A stretch of DNA of 64,000 bases from PXAP01 sp964421595 (GTDB lineage: Bacteria > Bacteroidota > Bacteroidia > Bacteroidales > PUMT01), in assembly GCA_964421595.1 (NCBI GenBank), contig CAYQXY010000007.1, forward strand, positions 62,001-126,000, read 5' to 3'. Each line of letters starts with the position of its first letter. Positions within the stretch are counted from its first letter, which is position 1. The notes below the pieces were generated by a model, which searched no databases, had not been told where the DNA came from, and worked only from the letters and a program-made list of their open reading frames with translations. This document shows positions 34,232 to 44,700 of the stretch, in pieces. The translations under genes and the position numbers were made by a program.

Positions 34232-36769
34232 TCAATTTACCACTTCCAGATGATAGGTCTTGCCAGCTTCGGTCTGAAAGTTAAAAAGATTTCCACCGGC
34301 CAGATTAAGTTCAATAAGATCATCTTTTGAATTATTTACAAAAGGTGCCTGATCAGGCTTTGTCAGCAGCGGGTTTGCATTCTCTCCCGGACCAGTGTTC
34401 AGAGCTGCGTCGTTACTGGTTATGGTTCCATCAGTCATGACCGTACAAGTTCCTCCAAGTCTGGAATGAATAACCGCACTTTGCAAGAGTCCGTTTTCCC
34501 ATTTCATTCCAACAACAAAACCACCCCGGGCAACCAGTCCCCCGACCTCACCTGAAGACCATTCATCAGGCAAAGCAGGAAGCAGGTGAATATAACCTTC
34601 ATGGCTCTGCATCAGCATTTCTGATATACCGGCAGTCCCTCCAAAATTACCATCTATCTGAAAAGGCGGATGGGCACAGAAAAGATTGGCATATGTCCCT
34701 CCGCCACCCATGACCTCGGTCTTCTGTCCGATATACCGCAGACCATCATTCAGTATCTTAAGAGCATGGTTCCCGTCCTTGAGCCTTGCCCACCAGTTTA
34801 CTTTCCAGGCCATTGACCAGCCGGTGCTCACATCACCCCGGTGAATCAGTGTCTGCACCGAGGCTCTTGCAAGATCAGGAGCAAATTCGGGAGTGATCTG
34901 ATTTCCGGGAAACAGACTGTATAGATGAGAAATGTGACGGTGTGAATCATCAGGATCATCCCAATCGGCGAACCACTCCTGCAATTGCCCCAGTCGCCCG
35001 ATATGAAAAGGGTATAGCTGTGGAATAGACTCTTTCACCCTCCTGGTAACTTCATTGTCAATTTGCAGAACATCTGCAGCAATCAGCAAGTTAGAAAATG
35101 ATTCCCTTATAAGGGACATATCCATTGTTGATGCCATTGAAATATCAAATTGCGCTCCATCAACCGAAAAATTATTCTCAGGAGATGTGGATGGGTTTGT
35201 TACCAGATAACCGTTAATATCTTCAACCATCCAGTCCAGTAAAAACGCTGCTGAACCTTCCATCAGCGGCCATGCTTTCTCTCTCAGAAATGATTCATCG
35301 CCGCTATGCAGGTATGATTCCCACAAATGCTGGCAGAACCATGGGCCTGCCATTGGCCAGCACGACCACCTCGGCGAACCAGCCGGATCCCAGTCCCCGC
35401 CCCCGGTAGGAGATGTCTTGGCCCAGATATCAGAATTATGATGAGCCAGCCAGCCGGAATTAATCCCATAATTGGTTCCGGCAGTTTCAGAACCATTTAC
35501 GGCGAGTCCATCCATAAAATCAAACAATGAATGGTGGCATTCAGCCAGATTGGTATTTTCGGCCGGCCAGAAATTCATCTGTGTATTTATATTGGTAGTA
35601 TAGTTGCTTCCCCACGGGGGCTGTACATGCTGATTCCAAATTCCCTGTAAATTTGCAGGTGGTGTTCCCTTACGTGATGAAGCGATCATAAGGTAACGTC
35701 CATACTGGAAGTACAAGGCAACCAATGCTTCATCACCGTTACCTTCGTTATATTTAAGCAGGCGATCATCTGTTGGCAATTCCATTTGTTGCAGACCAAG
35801 GTCCAGTTCAACACGCCCGAAAAGTTCAGAATAATCTTCGAGATGTCGTTTGTATAATTCGCTGTAACTGTAATTTGCGGCTGATCTCAATACATCACCG
35901 GCCTTCAGGGAAGGATCCACCCCCTCAAAGGCGGGTGATTTGTCAAAGCCATTGAAACTTGTAGCTCCGGACATCAGAAGGATAACCTCATCAGCATTTT
36001 CAACACCTATGAAACTGTTTCCTGAAGTGGCATCTCCTCCGGATCGCACTATTTTCAGACGTATTTCAAAGGTAGCTCCTTCTCCTCCGTCTTTAAATAC
36101 GACCTGTTCGGGTTCACTGGTGCGATGGGCTACATATTCAGGCGCTTTACCCTTTAAAACAAGGTGTTCAGGTGAGATAACCAGGGTTTCGTATTTAAGT
36201 TGTGAGGTGAGATTTGCATTAAAAGTTATTTTACCCTTATCGGAGGAGGTAAGCCTGACCACCATGACCTGATCGGGATAACTTATGAATGATTCACGTC
36301 TGAATACTGTACCGTTTATATCAAATGAGACTGTGGACAGGGAATTTCGTAAATCCAGGCTTCGGCGATAGTTATTTACATCTGGTCCGGCGAATGCAAA
36401 ATCGAGGGCCAGATCTCCCATTGGCAGGTACCTTGCTGAATATGGGCCATGCATACCTCTCCATAATTCTCCTGCCAGTTTGTAATCTCCATCGAATATT
36501 GATTTGCGAACCTTATCGAGGACTGCAGGACCGTTTTCCCTGTTTCCCGGAACCGGACCTCCTGACCATAATGTATGGTCATTCAGTGCATACCGCTCAG
36601 TTGTGACTCCGCCAAAGATCATTGCACCAGTAAGGCCGTTTCCAAGGGGAAGGGCTTCTTCCCAGACACCGGCAGGTTGATTATACCAGAGTTCCAGCGG
36701 TTGTATTTCTTTTGCCTTGTTACAGGAACACGCAACAGCGAGGAGAATAAGTAAGCTGATTTTTTGCAT
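34232..36769 (-). CDS. GH95 glycosidase (alpha-L-fucosidase/galactosidase) lipoprotein
   Basis: An 845-residue exported lipoprotein (lipobox AVACSC). It has the GH95 N-terminal beta-sandwich (LWYNQPAGVWEEALPLGNG, about 27-45) and an (alpha/alpha)6 barrel in which NINTQMNFWPAE (about 395) carries the paired Asn, STSPENNF the likely acid Glu, and QIDGNFGGTAG (about 700) the likely base Asp. GH95 enzymes invert alpha-1,2-L-fucosyl or alpha-L-galactosyl linkages. With GH29 upstream in the window, this supports a diet of fucose- or L-galactose-containing glycans. Full length for the family (about 780-850). Confidence 0.92.
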   Translation of the reverse strand: MQKISLLILLAVACSCNKAKEIQPLELWYNQPAGVWEEALPLGNGLTGAMIFGGVTTERYALNDHTLWSGGPVPGNRENGPAVLDKVRKSIFDGDYKLAGELWRGMHGPYSARYLPMGDLALDFAFAGPDVNNYRRSLDLRNSLSTVSFDINGTVFRRESFISYPDQVMVVRLTSSDKGKITFNANLTSQLKYETLVISPEHLVLKGKAPEYVAHRTSEPEQVVFKDGGEGATFEIRLKIVRSGGDATSGNSFIGVENADEVILLMSGATSFNGFDKSPAFEGVDPSLKAGDVLRSAANYSYSELYKRHLEDYSELFGRVELDLGLQQMELPTDDRLLKYNEGNGDEALVALYFQYGRYLMIASSRKGTPPANLQGIWNQHVQPPWGSNYTTNINTQMNFWPAENTNLAECHHSLFDFMDGLAVNGSETAGTNYGINSGWLAHHNSDIWAKTSPTGGGDWDPAGSPRWSCWPMAGPWFCQHLWESYLHSGDESFLREKAWPLMEGSAAFLLDWMVEDINGYLVTNPSTSPENNFSVDGAQFDISMASTMDMSLIRESFSNLLIAADVLQIDNEVTRRVKESIPQLYPFHIGRLGQLQEWFADWDDPDDSHRHISHLYSLFPGNQITPEFAPDLARASVQTLIHRGDVSTGWSMAWKVNWWARLKDGNHALKILNDGLRYIGQKTEVMGGGGTYANLFCAHPPFQIDGNFGGTAGISEMLMQSHEGYIHLLPALPDEWSSGEVGGLVARGGFVVGMKWENGLLQSAVIHSRLGGTCTVMTDGTITSNDAALNTGPGENANPLLTKPDQAPFVNNSKDDLIELNLAGGNLFNFQTEAGKTYHLEVVN

Positions 36770-36921
36770 TTTGAAAATGAATGGTGTTATGGGTGAAAGA
36801 TATTAAAAGTTCACGATTAAATATATATGTTTCCTGACTGGCATTTTATATTATTGTAGTTGAATTGTTATTTTGGACGTCTTTCAGTTTAATCTACTAA
36901 ATTATAGTAAATTAGAAAATT

Positions 36922-37923
36922 ATGAATTTAATCACCGGAAAATTTATTCAGGTAATTATTCTGCTGGCATTAATTGCCTGCACCAATACCAGCAATACCA
37001 GCGATCAATCAGGATCAGATCCCGTCATGATAATTCTTGATACCGATATGGAGTCTGATGTTGATGATGTGGGTGCTCTTGCTATGCTCCATGCATTGGC
37101 CGATTTTGGTGAGACAGAAATTCTGGGCGTCATTGTATGTGCAAAGAATCCATGGAGCCTGCTTTGTGCTGACCGTATAAACACATACTTTAACCGGCCG
37201 GATATACCCCTCGGACAACTGAAAGGGCCGGGAGTGGATCGTGAATCACTTTATGCACGTCAGATTGCAGAAGAGTTTCCCGGCACACTGCAAAGTTCCG
37301 AAGATGCACCCGATGCTGTAAGTCAATACAGGGGGATTCTGGCTTCTCAGCCTGATAACAGCGTCATCATCCTGAGTATAGGATACCTCACTAACCTTCG
37401 TGACCTGGTTTTGAGTGGCCCTGACAGAATTAGTGACCTCAGTGGCCGTGATCTGGTTGAGCAAAAGGTCAGGTTTTGGGTGTGTATGGGAGGCCAATTC
37501 CCTGATGGTCGTGAAGCCAATATCCGCTGGGATACCCCGGCTTCCATTGAAGCTTTAGATAGCTGGCCCACAGAGATAATCTTCAGCGGATGGGAAATCG
37601 GCCTGATGGATACAGGCGATCAGATCACCGATTTACCCGAATCTAATCCGGTAAGAAAATCTTATGAATTATTTGGCCGGATACCTCATAAAAACTGGGA
37701 TCAGGTAGCCGGACTCTATGCTGTAAGAGGTCTGGATAACGGACCGGCCTCTGAATACTGGCAATTGTCTGAACCAGGAAAGATACTTATAGAAAGTGCC
37801 GAAGGCAGAAATGAATGGGAGGAATCTCCTGAAGGTTCACACAGATATCTTATTCAGGTTGGTTCCGACAAAGATATTGCCCGCGAAATTGATGCACTCA
37901 TGATGCATTTGCCGGATAACTAA
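36922..37923 (+). CDS. Inosine-uridine nucleoside hydrolase-like lipoprotein
   Basis: A 333-residue exported protein with Cys20 after LIA as lipid anchor. ILDTDMESDVDDVGAL (38-53) is the IU-nucleoside-hydrolase calcium motif, in the DTDxxSDVDD form that has two more residues between the Asp pairs than classical DxDxxxDD. Further family segments are LGVIVC and ILSIGYLTNL. It would cleave an N-glycosidic bond, possibly of a nucleoside, outside the cytoplasm. It is transcribed away from the GH95 gene (152 bp apart). Confidence 0.75.
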   Translation: MNLITGKFIQVIILLALIACTNTSNTSDQSGSDPVMIILDTDMESDVDDVGALAMLHALADFGETEILGVIVCAKNPWSLLCADRINTYFNRPDIPLGQLKGPGVDRESLYARQIAEEFPGTLQSSEDAPDAVSQYRGILASQPDNSVIILSIGYLTNLRDLVLSGPDRISDLSGRDLVEQKVRFWVCMGGQFPDGREANIRWDTPASIEALDSWPTEIIFSGWEIGLMDTGDQITDLPESNPVRKSYELFGRIPHKNWDQVAGLYAVRGLDNGPASEYWQLSEPGKILIESAEGRNEWEESPEGSHRYLIQVGSDKDIAREIDALMMHLPDN

Positions 37924-38148
37924 TGCCCCCCGCCGTTATACCATAAAAGAACATCCTGCAAGTGAAAGTATTAACGCTTTTACCAGGTTAACCGGGTGTA
38001 TCAAACTAATTTTCTACATTGACTGTAAATACTATTGTTACCTGGTGTATGCTCTTCTCATGGAGAGAGAAATTCAGCCAGGCGGCGATTTAGAGGAAGA
38101 CCTGTCTCCCTGAGGAACCAGGTTGTCCATTTAGATTTTAATAAAAGC

Positions 38149-38173
38149 ATGGGTGATCCCTTCCTGGCAACTA
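38149..38173 (+). repeat. Partial third copy of the dispersed repeat core
   Basis: CATGGGTGATCCCTTCCTGG and the next five bases match the core of copy A (14580-14604) at about 20 of 25 positions. It lies a few bases from the stop codon of the first Gfo/Idh/MocA gene. The flanks are not obviously alike. Confidence 0.45.
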
Positions 38174-38175
38174 TG

Positions 38176-39516
38176 TCAGACAGCCGGTGGTGTGCCGGGT
38201 ACAGGAATTACAGTTTTAAAGTCGGGCAGGGGACCCATATGGTATTCCTTTGGGCCTATCCTTAAATCGGAAGTCATCATTTCTTCCCAGGTAACCTCTT
38301 TGCCGGTATAGGCTGATTCTCTGCCCATAATGCCTGTAAGGGTGGAGTTGGCAAGTTCCTGAGCCTCATTTACCGGATTGTTTGTTCGGATGGCTGTGAT
38401 AAAATTAATTATCTCCTGGTCATACGGCGATATTGCTACCCTGCCGGTTGATCGCCCCTCCTCGTTAAGAGGATATTCATATTCCCAGATCAATTCTCCG
38501 CTATTATCGAATATTTTGTTTTGACAATTTGTATAGCCCTTTGTGCCAAATATTATCTGGTCTACCTTATTGCTGCATCCATCAATTTCGCGAACCATAC
38601 CCTGAAAATGTCTTTCATCATCAAATGTGAAATCGACGCTGAAATAATCATACATGTCACCTGTCGGACGCCGGTGCCTGCCACCGAAGCCGGTTGCTTT
38701 AACCGGATGTTTTTCAAAAAACCAGTTTAGTATATCAATCTGGTGAACCAGCAAGTTCACAACTGAATCGCCCGTCTGCCAGGTCCAGTTGCCACGGTTC
38801 CGCAACATGGCTTCCATATCGCTCCATCCCTGCTGCCTGCTGACATTTCCGCCGGCTCCCTTGTTGTAATAGCAGTTTGCCGATATAATATCACCAATAA
38901 CTCCGTTTTTTATCATACCGAAAGTCTTTACATAATCAGCCTGATGCCGGTACTGAGTCCCTGCAACTACAGATAAACCAGCTGATTCAGCCATTTTTCC
39001 CGATGACATAACTGACCGTACTCCAACCGGATCAACACCTGCCGGTTTTTCTATAAAAACATGCTTTCTGGCCTGCACTGCGGCCTCAAAGTGCCCGGGC
39101 CTGAAGTGTGAGGCAGCAGCTTCAAGAACAATATCGACACCTGAATCAATAACTTTTTTATATGCATCGAAACCAATAAAGCAATTTTGGTCCGGAATAT
39201 CAACTCCCCGTTTTTCCTTCAATGCTTTTCTGCAATTATCCAGGCGGTCCTGAAAAACATCTGCAAGGGCGGTTATCTGAAGGTTCGGTCCAGCATCCAG
39301 GAAATTAAATGCAGCACCTGTACCCCGGCTGCCACAACCAATAAGTCCAGCCTTTAAAAGCGGTCCGTCAGGTGCCCGGTCGGGGAACACCGGTGAAACA
39401 TATTTGTTTTTGCCCCGGCTACAGGAGGAGATCAGGGGGGCGCTTCCAATAGCTCCTATGGTGCTGAGTAAAGCTACCTTTTCTAAAAATTCACGTCTGT
39501 TGGTTGATGGTTTCAT
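38176..39516 (-). CDS. Tat-exported Gfo/Idh/MocA oxidoreductase (copy 1)
   Basis: A 446-residue protein. The N-terminus TNRREFLEKVALLSTIGAIG is a twin-arginine signal and LISSC offers a lipid site. The NAD(P)-binding start is LKAGLIGCGSRGTGAA (about 55-70), and the Gfo/Idh/MocA catalytic lysine lies in HVFIEKPAGVDP. Exported members of this family keep a tightly bound cofactor and oxidise sugars or, in GH109-type enzymes, cleave glycosides by an NAD-dependent redox route. It is about three quarters identical to the next gene (39867-41255) by eye, so the pair arose by tandem duplication. Confidence 0.88.
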   Translation of the reverse strand: MKPSTNRREFLEKVALLSTIGAIGSAPLISSCSRGKNKYVSPVFPDRAPDGPLLKAGLIGCGSRGTGAAFNFLDAGPNLQITALADVFQDRLDNCRKALKEKRGVDIPDQNCFIGFDAYKKVIDSGVDIVLEAAASHFRPGHFEAAVQARKHVFIEKPAGVDPVGVRSVMSSGKMAESAGLSVVAGTQYRHQADYVKTFGMIKNGVIGDIISANCYYNKGAGGNVSRQQGWSDMEAMLRNRGNWTWQTGDSVVNLLVHQIDILNWFFEKHPVKATGFGGRHRRPTGDMYDYFSVDFTFDDERHFQGMVREIDGCSNKVDQIIFGTKGYTNCQNKIFDNSGELIWEYEYPLNEEGRSTGRVAISPYDQEIINFITAIRTNNPVNEAQELANSTLTGIMGRESAYTGKEVTWEEMMTSDLRIGPKEYHMGPLPDFKTVIPVPGTPPAV

Positions 39517-39866
39517 AATATAAGGTTATGAATATAAATCGATTTCAGTGACAGTCGATCAGATTTTTTCCAGGTCATATTAGTTTTACGAATATTTATC
39601 ACCCGGAAACCGATCACCCGGGCATGTTTCAGGCAACTTCTTGAATATCTGCAGCGAACATAATATTCGTTCTAAGGGCATTAACTTCATTTAAACAATA
39701 TTTTGCTAAAATAGGTTATTTTAAAAGATATGTGATTTTAAAATCTTAATTATAAGTATCGATTCTCTGTTTTATCTATTTGATCCAGGTCAGATTTTAA
39801 GAAGACCCGAATGAAAAAACCCCCGGAACAATCCGGGGGTCAGTATATTTATAAGGTTTATTGATT
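39517..39866. other. Spacer between the two oxidoreductase genes
   Basis: AT-rich, no gene. A 9-base direct repeat ATCACCCGG at 39598 and 39613 (15-bp period) may be a regulator site for copy 1. A terminator for copy 2 lies at 39814-39840, so the paralogues are probably transcribed separately. Confidence 0.4.
39814..39840 (-). terminator. Strong rho-independent terminator after oxidoreductase copy 2
   Basis: A perfect 9-bp stem ACCCCCGGA/TCCGGGGGT with a four-base loop. Read on the - strand it is followed by TTTTTT. It lies 27 bp beyond the stop of the gene at 39867. Confidence 0.92.
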
Positions 39867-41255
39867 TTAACTGGAGCGCGGAACAGGATCTGATCCCGGA
39901 ACCGGTATAACAGCCTTGAAATCCGGATAGTCACCCAGATAATAATCTGATGGGCCGATTTTAAGATCTGAAGTCATCATTTCATCCCATGTTTTCTCCA
40001 GGCCTGAATAGGCAGATTCTCTTCCCATTATGCCGGTAAGACTTGACTCCGCCAGGCTCTGAGCCTCATTGAGAGGACTGTTGGTTCTGATTGCAGTCAC
40101 AAAATTTATTATTTCCTGGTCATAGGGTGATATTGCAACTCTTCCGGTTGAACGGCCATCCTCTCCTACAGGGTACTCATATTCCCAGGTAACATTGCCT
40201 CCGTAATCATATATTTTATTCTGACAATTCGTATAGCCTTTTGTGCCAAAAATTATCTCTTCGACCTTATTGAAACAACCGTCTATTTCACGGGTCATTC
40301 CATGAACGTGTCTTTCATCATCAAACACAAGATCAACACTGAAATAATCATACATATCGCCCGATTGCCTGCGGTGCCTGCCACCAAACCCCGTTGCCCT
40401 GGCAGGATGTTTCCCGAAGAACCAGTTTACTACATCAACATTATGTACCAGCAGGTTGACGAATGAATCGCCGGTTTGCCATACCCAGTTGGCCCTGTCC
40501 CTGATCATCGCCTCCATATCGCTCCACCCTGGTTGTCTCCTTGTAACTGTTTGGGCCAGACGGTTCCAGTAGATATTGGCAGAAACCAGGTCACCAATGG
40601 CACCGTTTTTAACCATGCTATACGTCTCAATATAGTCACGCTGATGTCTTCTCTGTGTTCCTGCAACAACTGTTAATCCGGCTGATTCAGCCATTTTTCC
40701 GGTAGCCATTACCGATCTTACACCTACGGGATCGACTCCGGCAGGTTTTTCAATAAACACATGTTTTCTTGCCTGCACGGCGGCTTCAAAATGTAATGGC
40801 CTGAAATGGGTTGCGGCGGCATCAAGTATAATATCAACCCCTGAATCTATTACCTTCTGATAGGCATCAAAGCCCAGAAAACAATTTTCGTCGGGGATAT
40901 CAACTCCACGTTGCTCTTTTAGTTGTTTACGGCAATTATCAATCTTGTCCTGGAAAAGATCTGCAATTGCTGTTATCTGTAAATTTGGACCTGCGTCAAT
41001 AAAATTAAATGCAGCACCGGTACCCCTGCTTCCGCAACCAATCAGTCCGGCTTTTAAGAGTGGTCCGTCAGGGGCTCTTTCTGGTAAAACGGGTGCAACA
41101 TACTTTGTTCCCCTTGATCCACATGATGAGAGCATATTGCTGGCTCCAATTGCCCCTAATGTACTTAATGCAGCAACGCCTCCTATAAAAGCCCGTCTGC
41201 TGTTTGATTCTGGTTTCTTATTCATTTTGGTGAGTTGGTTTTTTTTCAATTGCAC
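39867..41255 (-). CDS. Tat-exported Gfo/Idh/MocA oxidoreductase (copy 2)
   Basis: A 462-residue paralogue of the preceding oxidoreductase. Signal NSRRAFIGGVAALSTLGAIG, cofactor motif LKAGLIGCGSRGTGAA, and HVFIEKPAGVDP with the catalytic lysine. The start at 41255 gives a 12-residue extension before a second ATG at MNKKPESNSRRAF (41225), which places the twin arginines better; I favour the latter but leave the longer form. The gene has its own terminator and a divergent 519-bp spacer from susC. Its role may be oxidation at C3 of a glycoside, with the DUF1080 protein of this window acting next (inference). Confidence 0.88.
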   Translation of the reverse strand: MQLKKNQLTKMNKKPESNSRRAFIGGVAALSTLGAIGASNMLSSCGSRGTKYVAPVLPERAPDGPLLKAGLIGCGSRGTGAAFNFIDAGPNLQITAIADLFQDKIDNCRKQLKEQRGVDIPDENCFLGFDAYQKVIDSGVDIILDAAATHFRPLHFEAAVQARKHVFIEKPAGVDPVGVRSVMATGKMAESAGLTVVAGTQRRHQRDYIETYSMVKNGAIGDLVSANIYWNRLAQTVTRRQPGWSDMEAMIRDRANWVWQTGDSFVNLLVHNVDVVNWFFGKHPARATGFGGRHRRQSGDMYDYFSVDLVFDDERHVHGMTREIDGCFNKVEEIIFGTKGYTNCQNKIYDYGGNVTWEYEYPVGEDGRSTGRVAISPYDQEIINFVTAIRTNSPLNEAQSLAESSLTGIMGRESAYSGLEKTWDEMMTSDLKIGPSDYYLGDYPDFKAVIPVPGSDPVPRSS

Positions 41256-41774
41256 AAAATATTGAATTATTTACTTGAATGCAAATATTATGAAAAATGT
41301 TTTTCTAGTTCTTCTAGAATCCTTTGTTTCAGAGCATTTTTTAAAAGGTGTTACTGTCGGACAACATTCATTCAGTGTTTTATAAAAAATTAACATATAT
41401 AATCTGTAATTATATAAAAGTTTAATAAATTTGTGTCAATGCTTTATTAATTGGGAGGTGTAAATTTTTTTAGCTTTAATATATAAGAAATGAGATTCTG
41501 TTTTTCTGATAATTTATACAAATATCACATTAATAATGCATTACTAATTATTATTTTAAGTCCGGCCAGTAATACTGCAGATTATTTGCTGATTTAAATA
41601 TTATATTTTAACTTGCATATGTTTAAACATAGTATGCAATAGTCCAGCATTCATAATCGTCACATTTTTTATTTCGTATTTTTTATCTGCCATTATTTAA
41701 CCATATTTAAGTATAGCAGTGACCGATCTTTTAATTTCATTAAAGTATATCTAATCCTAAAAACAAAATGCACT
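41256..41774. other. Long divergent spacer upstream of susC
   Basis: 519 very AT-rich bases without a gene. It must hold promoters for the oxidoreductase (-) and for susC (+). A TAAATTTG box at 41426-41433, with TCTG 19 bases upstream, resembles a Bacteroidota -7/-33 pair and would give a leader of about 335 bases for susC. Confidence 0.4.
41403..41433 (+). promoter_or_regulatory. Candidate Bacteroidota promoter for susCD
   Basis: TAAATTTG (41426-41433) fits the TAnnTTTG -7 consensus, and TCTG (41403-41406) is one change from the TTTG -33 box at the usual 19-base spacing. No other pair in the spacer looks better. The match alone is weak evidence in such AT-rich DNA. Confidence 0.35.
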
Positions 41775-44700
41775 ATGAAAAAATCTTCCAGAAAAATGGA
41801 TCTTCTTTTTAGTCAAAGAAAATCCAGTATTCATTTTTCCATTAAGTTGATTTTGTGCTTAATGCTATTTTCAATAGCAAATGCAGGCACAACAGCGTAT
41901 TCACAGGTGACTGTTCAGGGTGTAGTGACTGATGCACAATCCGGTGAATCATTGCCCGGTGTGAATATTACCATAGTAGGTACGATGATGGGCACAGTTA
42001 CAGACATAGATGGCCAGTATAGCCTTTCGGTCGCACCGGATGCCGAACTTGAGTTTTCATATATTGGATATTTAACAACACGCGTCCCTGTCGAAGGAAG
42101 GCAGCAAATTGATGTTCAAATGAGCATAGACCTGGCTGAACTGGATGAGGTAGTTGTTGTTGGATACGGTGTTCAAAGAAGGTCAGATATTACAGGATCA
42201 GTGGGAATGGCAAGGGGTGAGGACATCCTTGAGGTTCCGGCATTTAATGCTATGCAGGGTTTAAGAGGCAGGGTTTCCGGAGTCAATATTTTCACCAATT
42301 CCGGATCGCCGACAGGAAGCACAAGGGTAATGATAAGGGGGATAGGGACCATTAATGCATCTGCGAATCCTCTTTATGTTGTAGATGGTGTAGTAATGGA
42401 AAACTTTAACCTAGTCAATCCGAATGACATAGAGAGTATTGAGGTACTCAAGGATGCTTCGGCTACTGCAATTTATGGCGCACGTGGTGCCAACGGTGTA
42501 CTCCTTATTTCAACAAAGCGCGGTGCCACTTCGCCTGGTGTTGAAGTTAGCTATGAGACCTATGCAAGTGTTGGTGAACTAAGGAGAGAAATGGACCTGC
42601 TTGATGCGAATGAATTTATGGAAGTTCTTCAGCGTGGTTACGATAACGCTCCCCAATACAGGAATTATGCTCCAGGTAACGAACCTGTTCTGTCCAGGAA
42701 CGATCCTAATTTATTCGATTCAAACGGGAATCCTCTTTACAATACAAACTGGCAGCGGGAAGCAACCAGAACGGCCTTTTCCCATAATCATCAGCTTAAC
42801 ATAAGGCAGGCAGGTGAAAATTCTTCTGTAGGTGCCTTTTTAAACTTTACTGACAGGGAAGGAATTATGTTGAATTCCTGGATGAAACGTGCCAATGCAA
42901 GAGTTGCATATGATGCCAATCCAAAGAGCTGGTTGTCAATGGGGACAAACATGATGGTAAACTACACCTGGGAAAATAGTGTTCAGGAAGATGGTGGTAA
43001 CCAGATGCCCCGCCGTACAATGATTGAGATGCCTCCAATTTTTCCGGTAAAATTTCCTGACGGAAGCTGGGCGAATTCATTTTCAATAGAAGATGATTAT
43101 GGAACAGAAGCAATGGCCAATCCGGTACATGTTCTTACAACACAGGAAAGATTAAATAACAGGACCCAGATTTTCGGAAACACTTTTCTGAACTTTCATA
43201 TCCTTCCAGGCCTTGATTTCAGGACACAGATCGGACTTGACATGCAATCGAACGAATGGCGCTATTACAGTCCGGGTGACCTGATAAATATCTCTGCACC
43301 GAATGCACGTGCAACAATACAAAATCAGGAGATCTTATACTGGCAGCAGGAAAACTTTCTGACATATAATGCAGTAAGGGAGGATCACAGACTTAATGCT
43401 GTACTGGGTTTAAGCTGGCAGGAACGCAGTTTCAGGTCAAATTCCATGGGTACAAGTGGATTTGCCGATGATTTTTACAAATATAATAATATAGGCGCAG
43501 CAACCACTCCTGATCCTCCCGGTTCAAATGCCAATTTATGGTCGATGAACTCTTACTTCCTTAGGGCAAGTTATACTTTCAGGGAAAGATATATGGCAAC
43601 ATTTACAGGACGTGTTGATGGTTCGTCAAGATTTGGAGCTGACAATAAATATGGATACTTCCCTTCAGGAGGAATAGGATGGTTGATATCCAACGAAGAT
43701 TTTATGGCTGACAATAATTTGATTAATGTACTTAAACTGCGTGCCAGCTATGGTATAACAGGTAATACAGAAATAGGACAATATCAGTCACTTGCAACTG
43801 TCGGGTCCGGAACAGTGCTTATAGGCGGTAACAGGGTTACATCCAGCTGGGTAAACAGGCTGGCCAATCCTTCACTTGAGTGGGAGAAGACATCACAGTT
43901 TAATATCGGACTTGATGTTGCCTTGCTTGACAGGAGAATTACTTTTGACGTGGACTATTACCACAAGTTAACCACTGACCTGCTCCTTGCAAGGCCGGTG
44001 CCCCGTACAACTGGATTTGCATCTGTAACCGACAACATCGGGTCGGTATCAAACCGTGGGATAGATTTCATGCTTACCACTTCAAACGTTGAATCGCAGA
44101 ATTTCAGGTGGGGATCTACCGTTAACCTGAACTATAACCAGAACCGCATTGAGAAACTGGGGGAACAGGATGAGGATATATTTCCCGGACCTTGGTGGGT
44201 GTCGGGCAGCCAGATTATTTTAAGGGTTGGAGAACCATTAAGTGCTTTCTATGGTTACCGGCGACTTGGTGTTTGGGGTACTGATGAGGCTGCTGAAGCT
44301 GCTGCCGTGGGCGCTGTCCCCGGAGTTGCAAAACGTTCTTCAGAACGTGAAATTATTGGAAAAGGGATACCTGACTGGACAGGAAGCTTCATTAACAGGT
44401 TCCAGTATGGCAATCTTGACCTGACAGTTGATCTGCAGTTTGTCTATGGAGTAGAAATAATGCAACAATTCTACCATTCTGTAGAAGACAGGACGGGATA
44501 TTCAAGTGGACTGGCAAGTATCCTGCATCAGGGCTGGACACCTGAAAATCAGAATACCATGGTGCAACAGGTCAGAAATGCTCCGCTGAGCGGACAAAAC
44601 AGTGAAGTAGATGATCACTGGGTTGTTGACGGCTCATACCTGAGAGGCAATCTGATTTCACTTGGTTATTCACTTACTCCGCAAACCCTAACCAGATTGG

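Noticed and set aside
38035..38265. 76-codon + strand frame
   Set aside because: Overlaps the end of the oxidoreductase gene, contains the dispersed repeat core, and has no family features.
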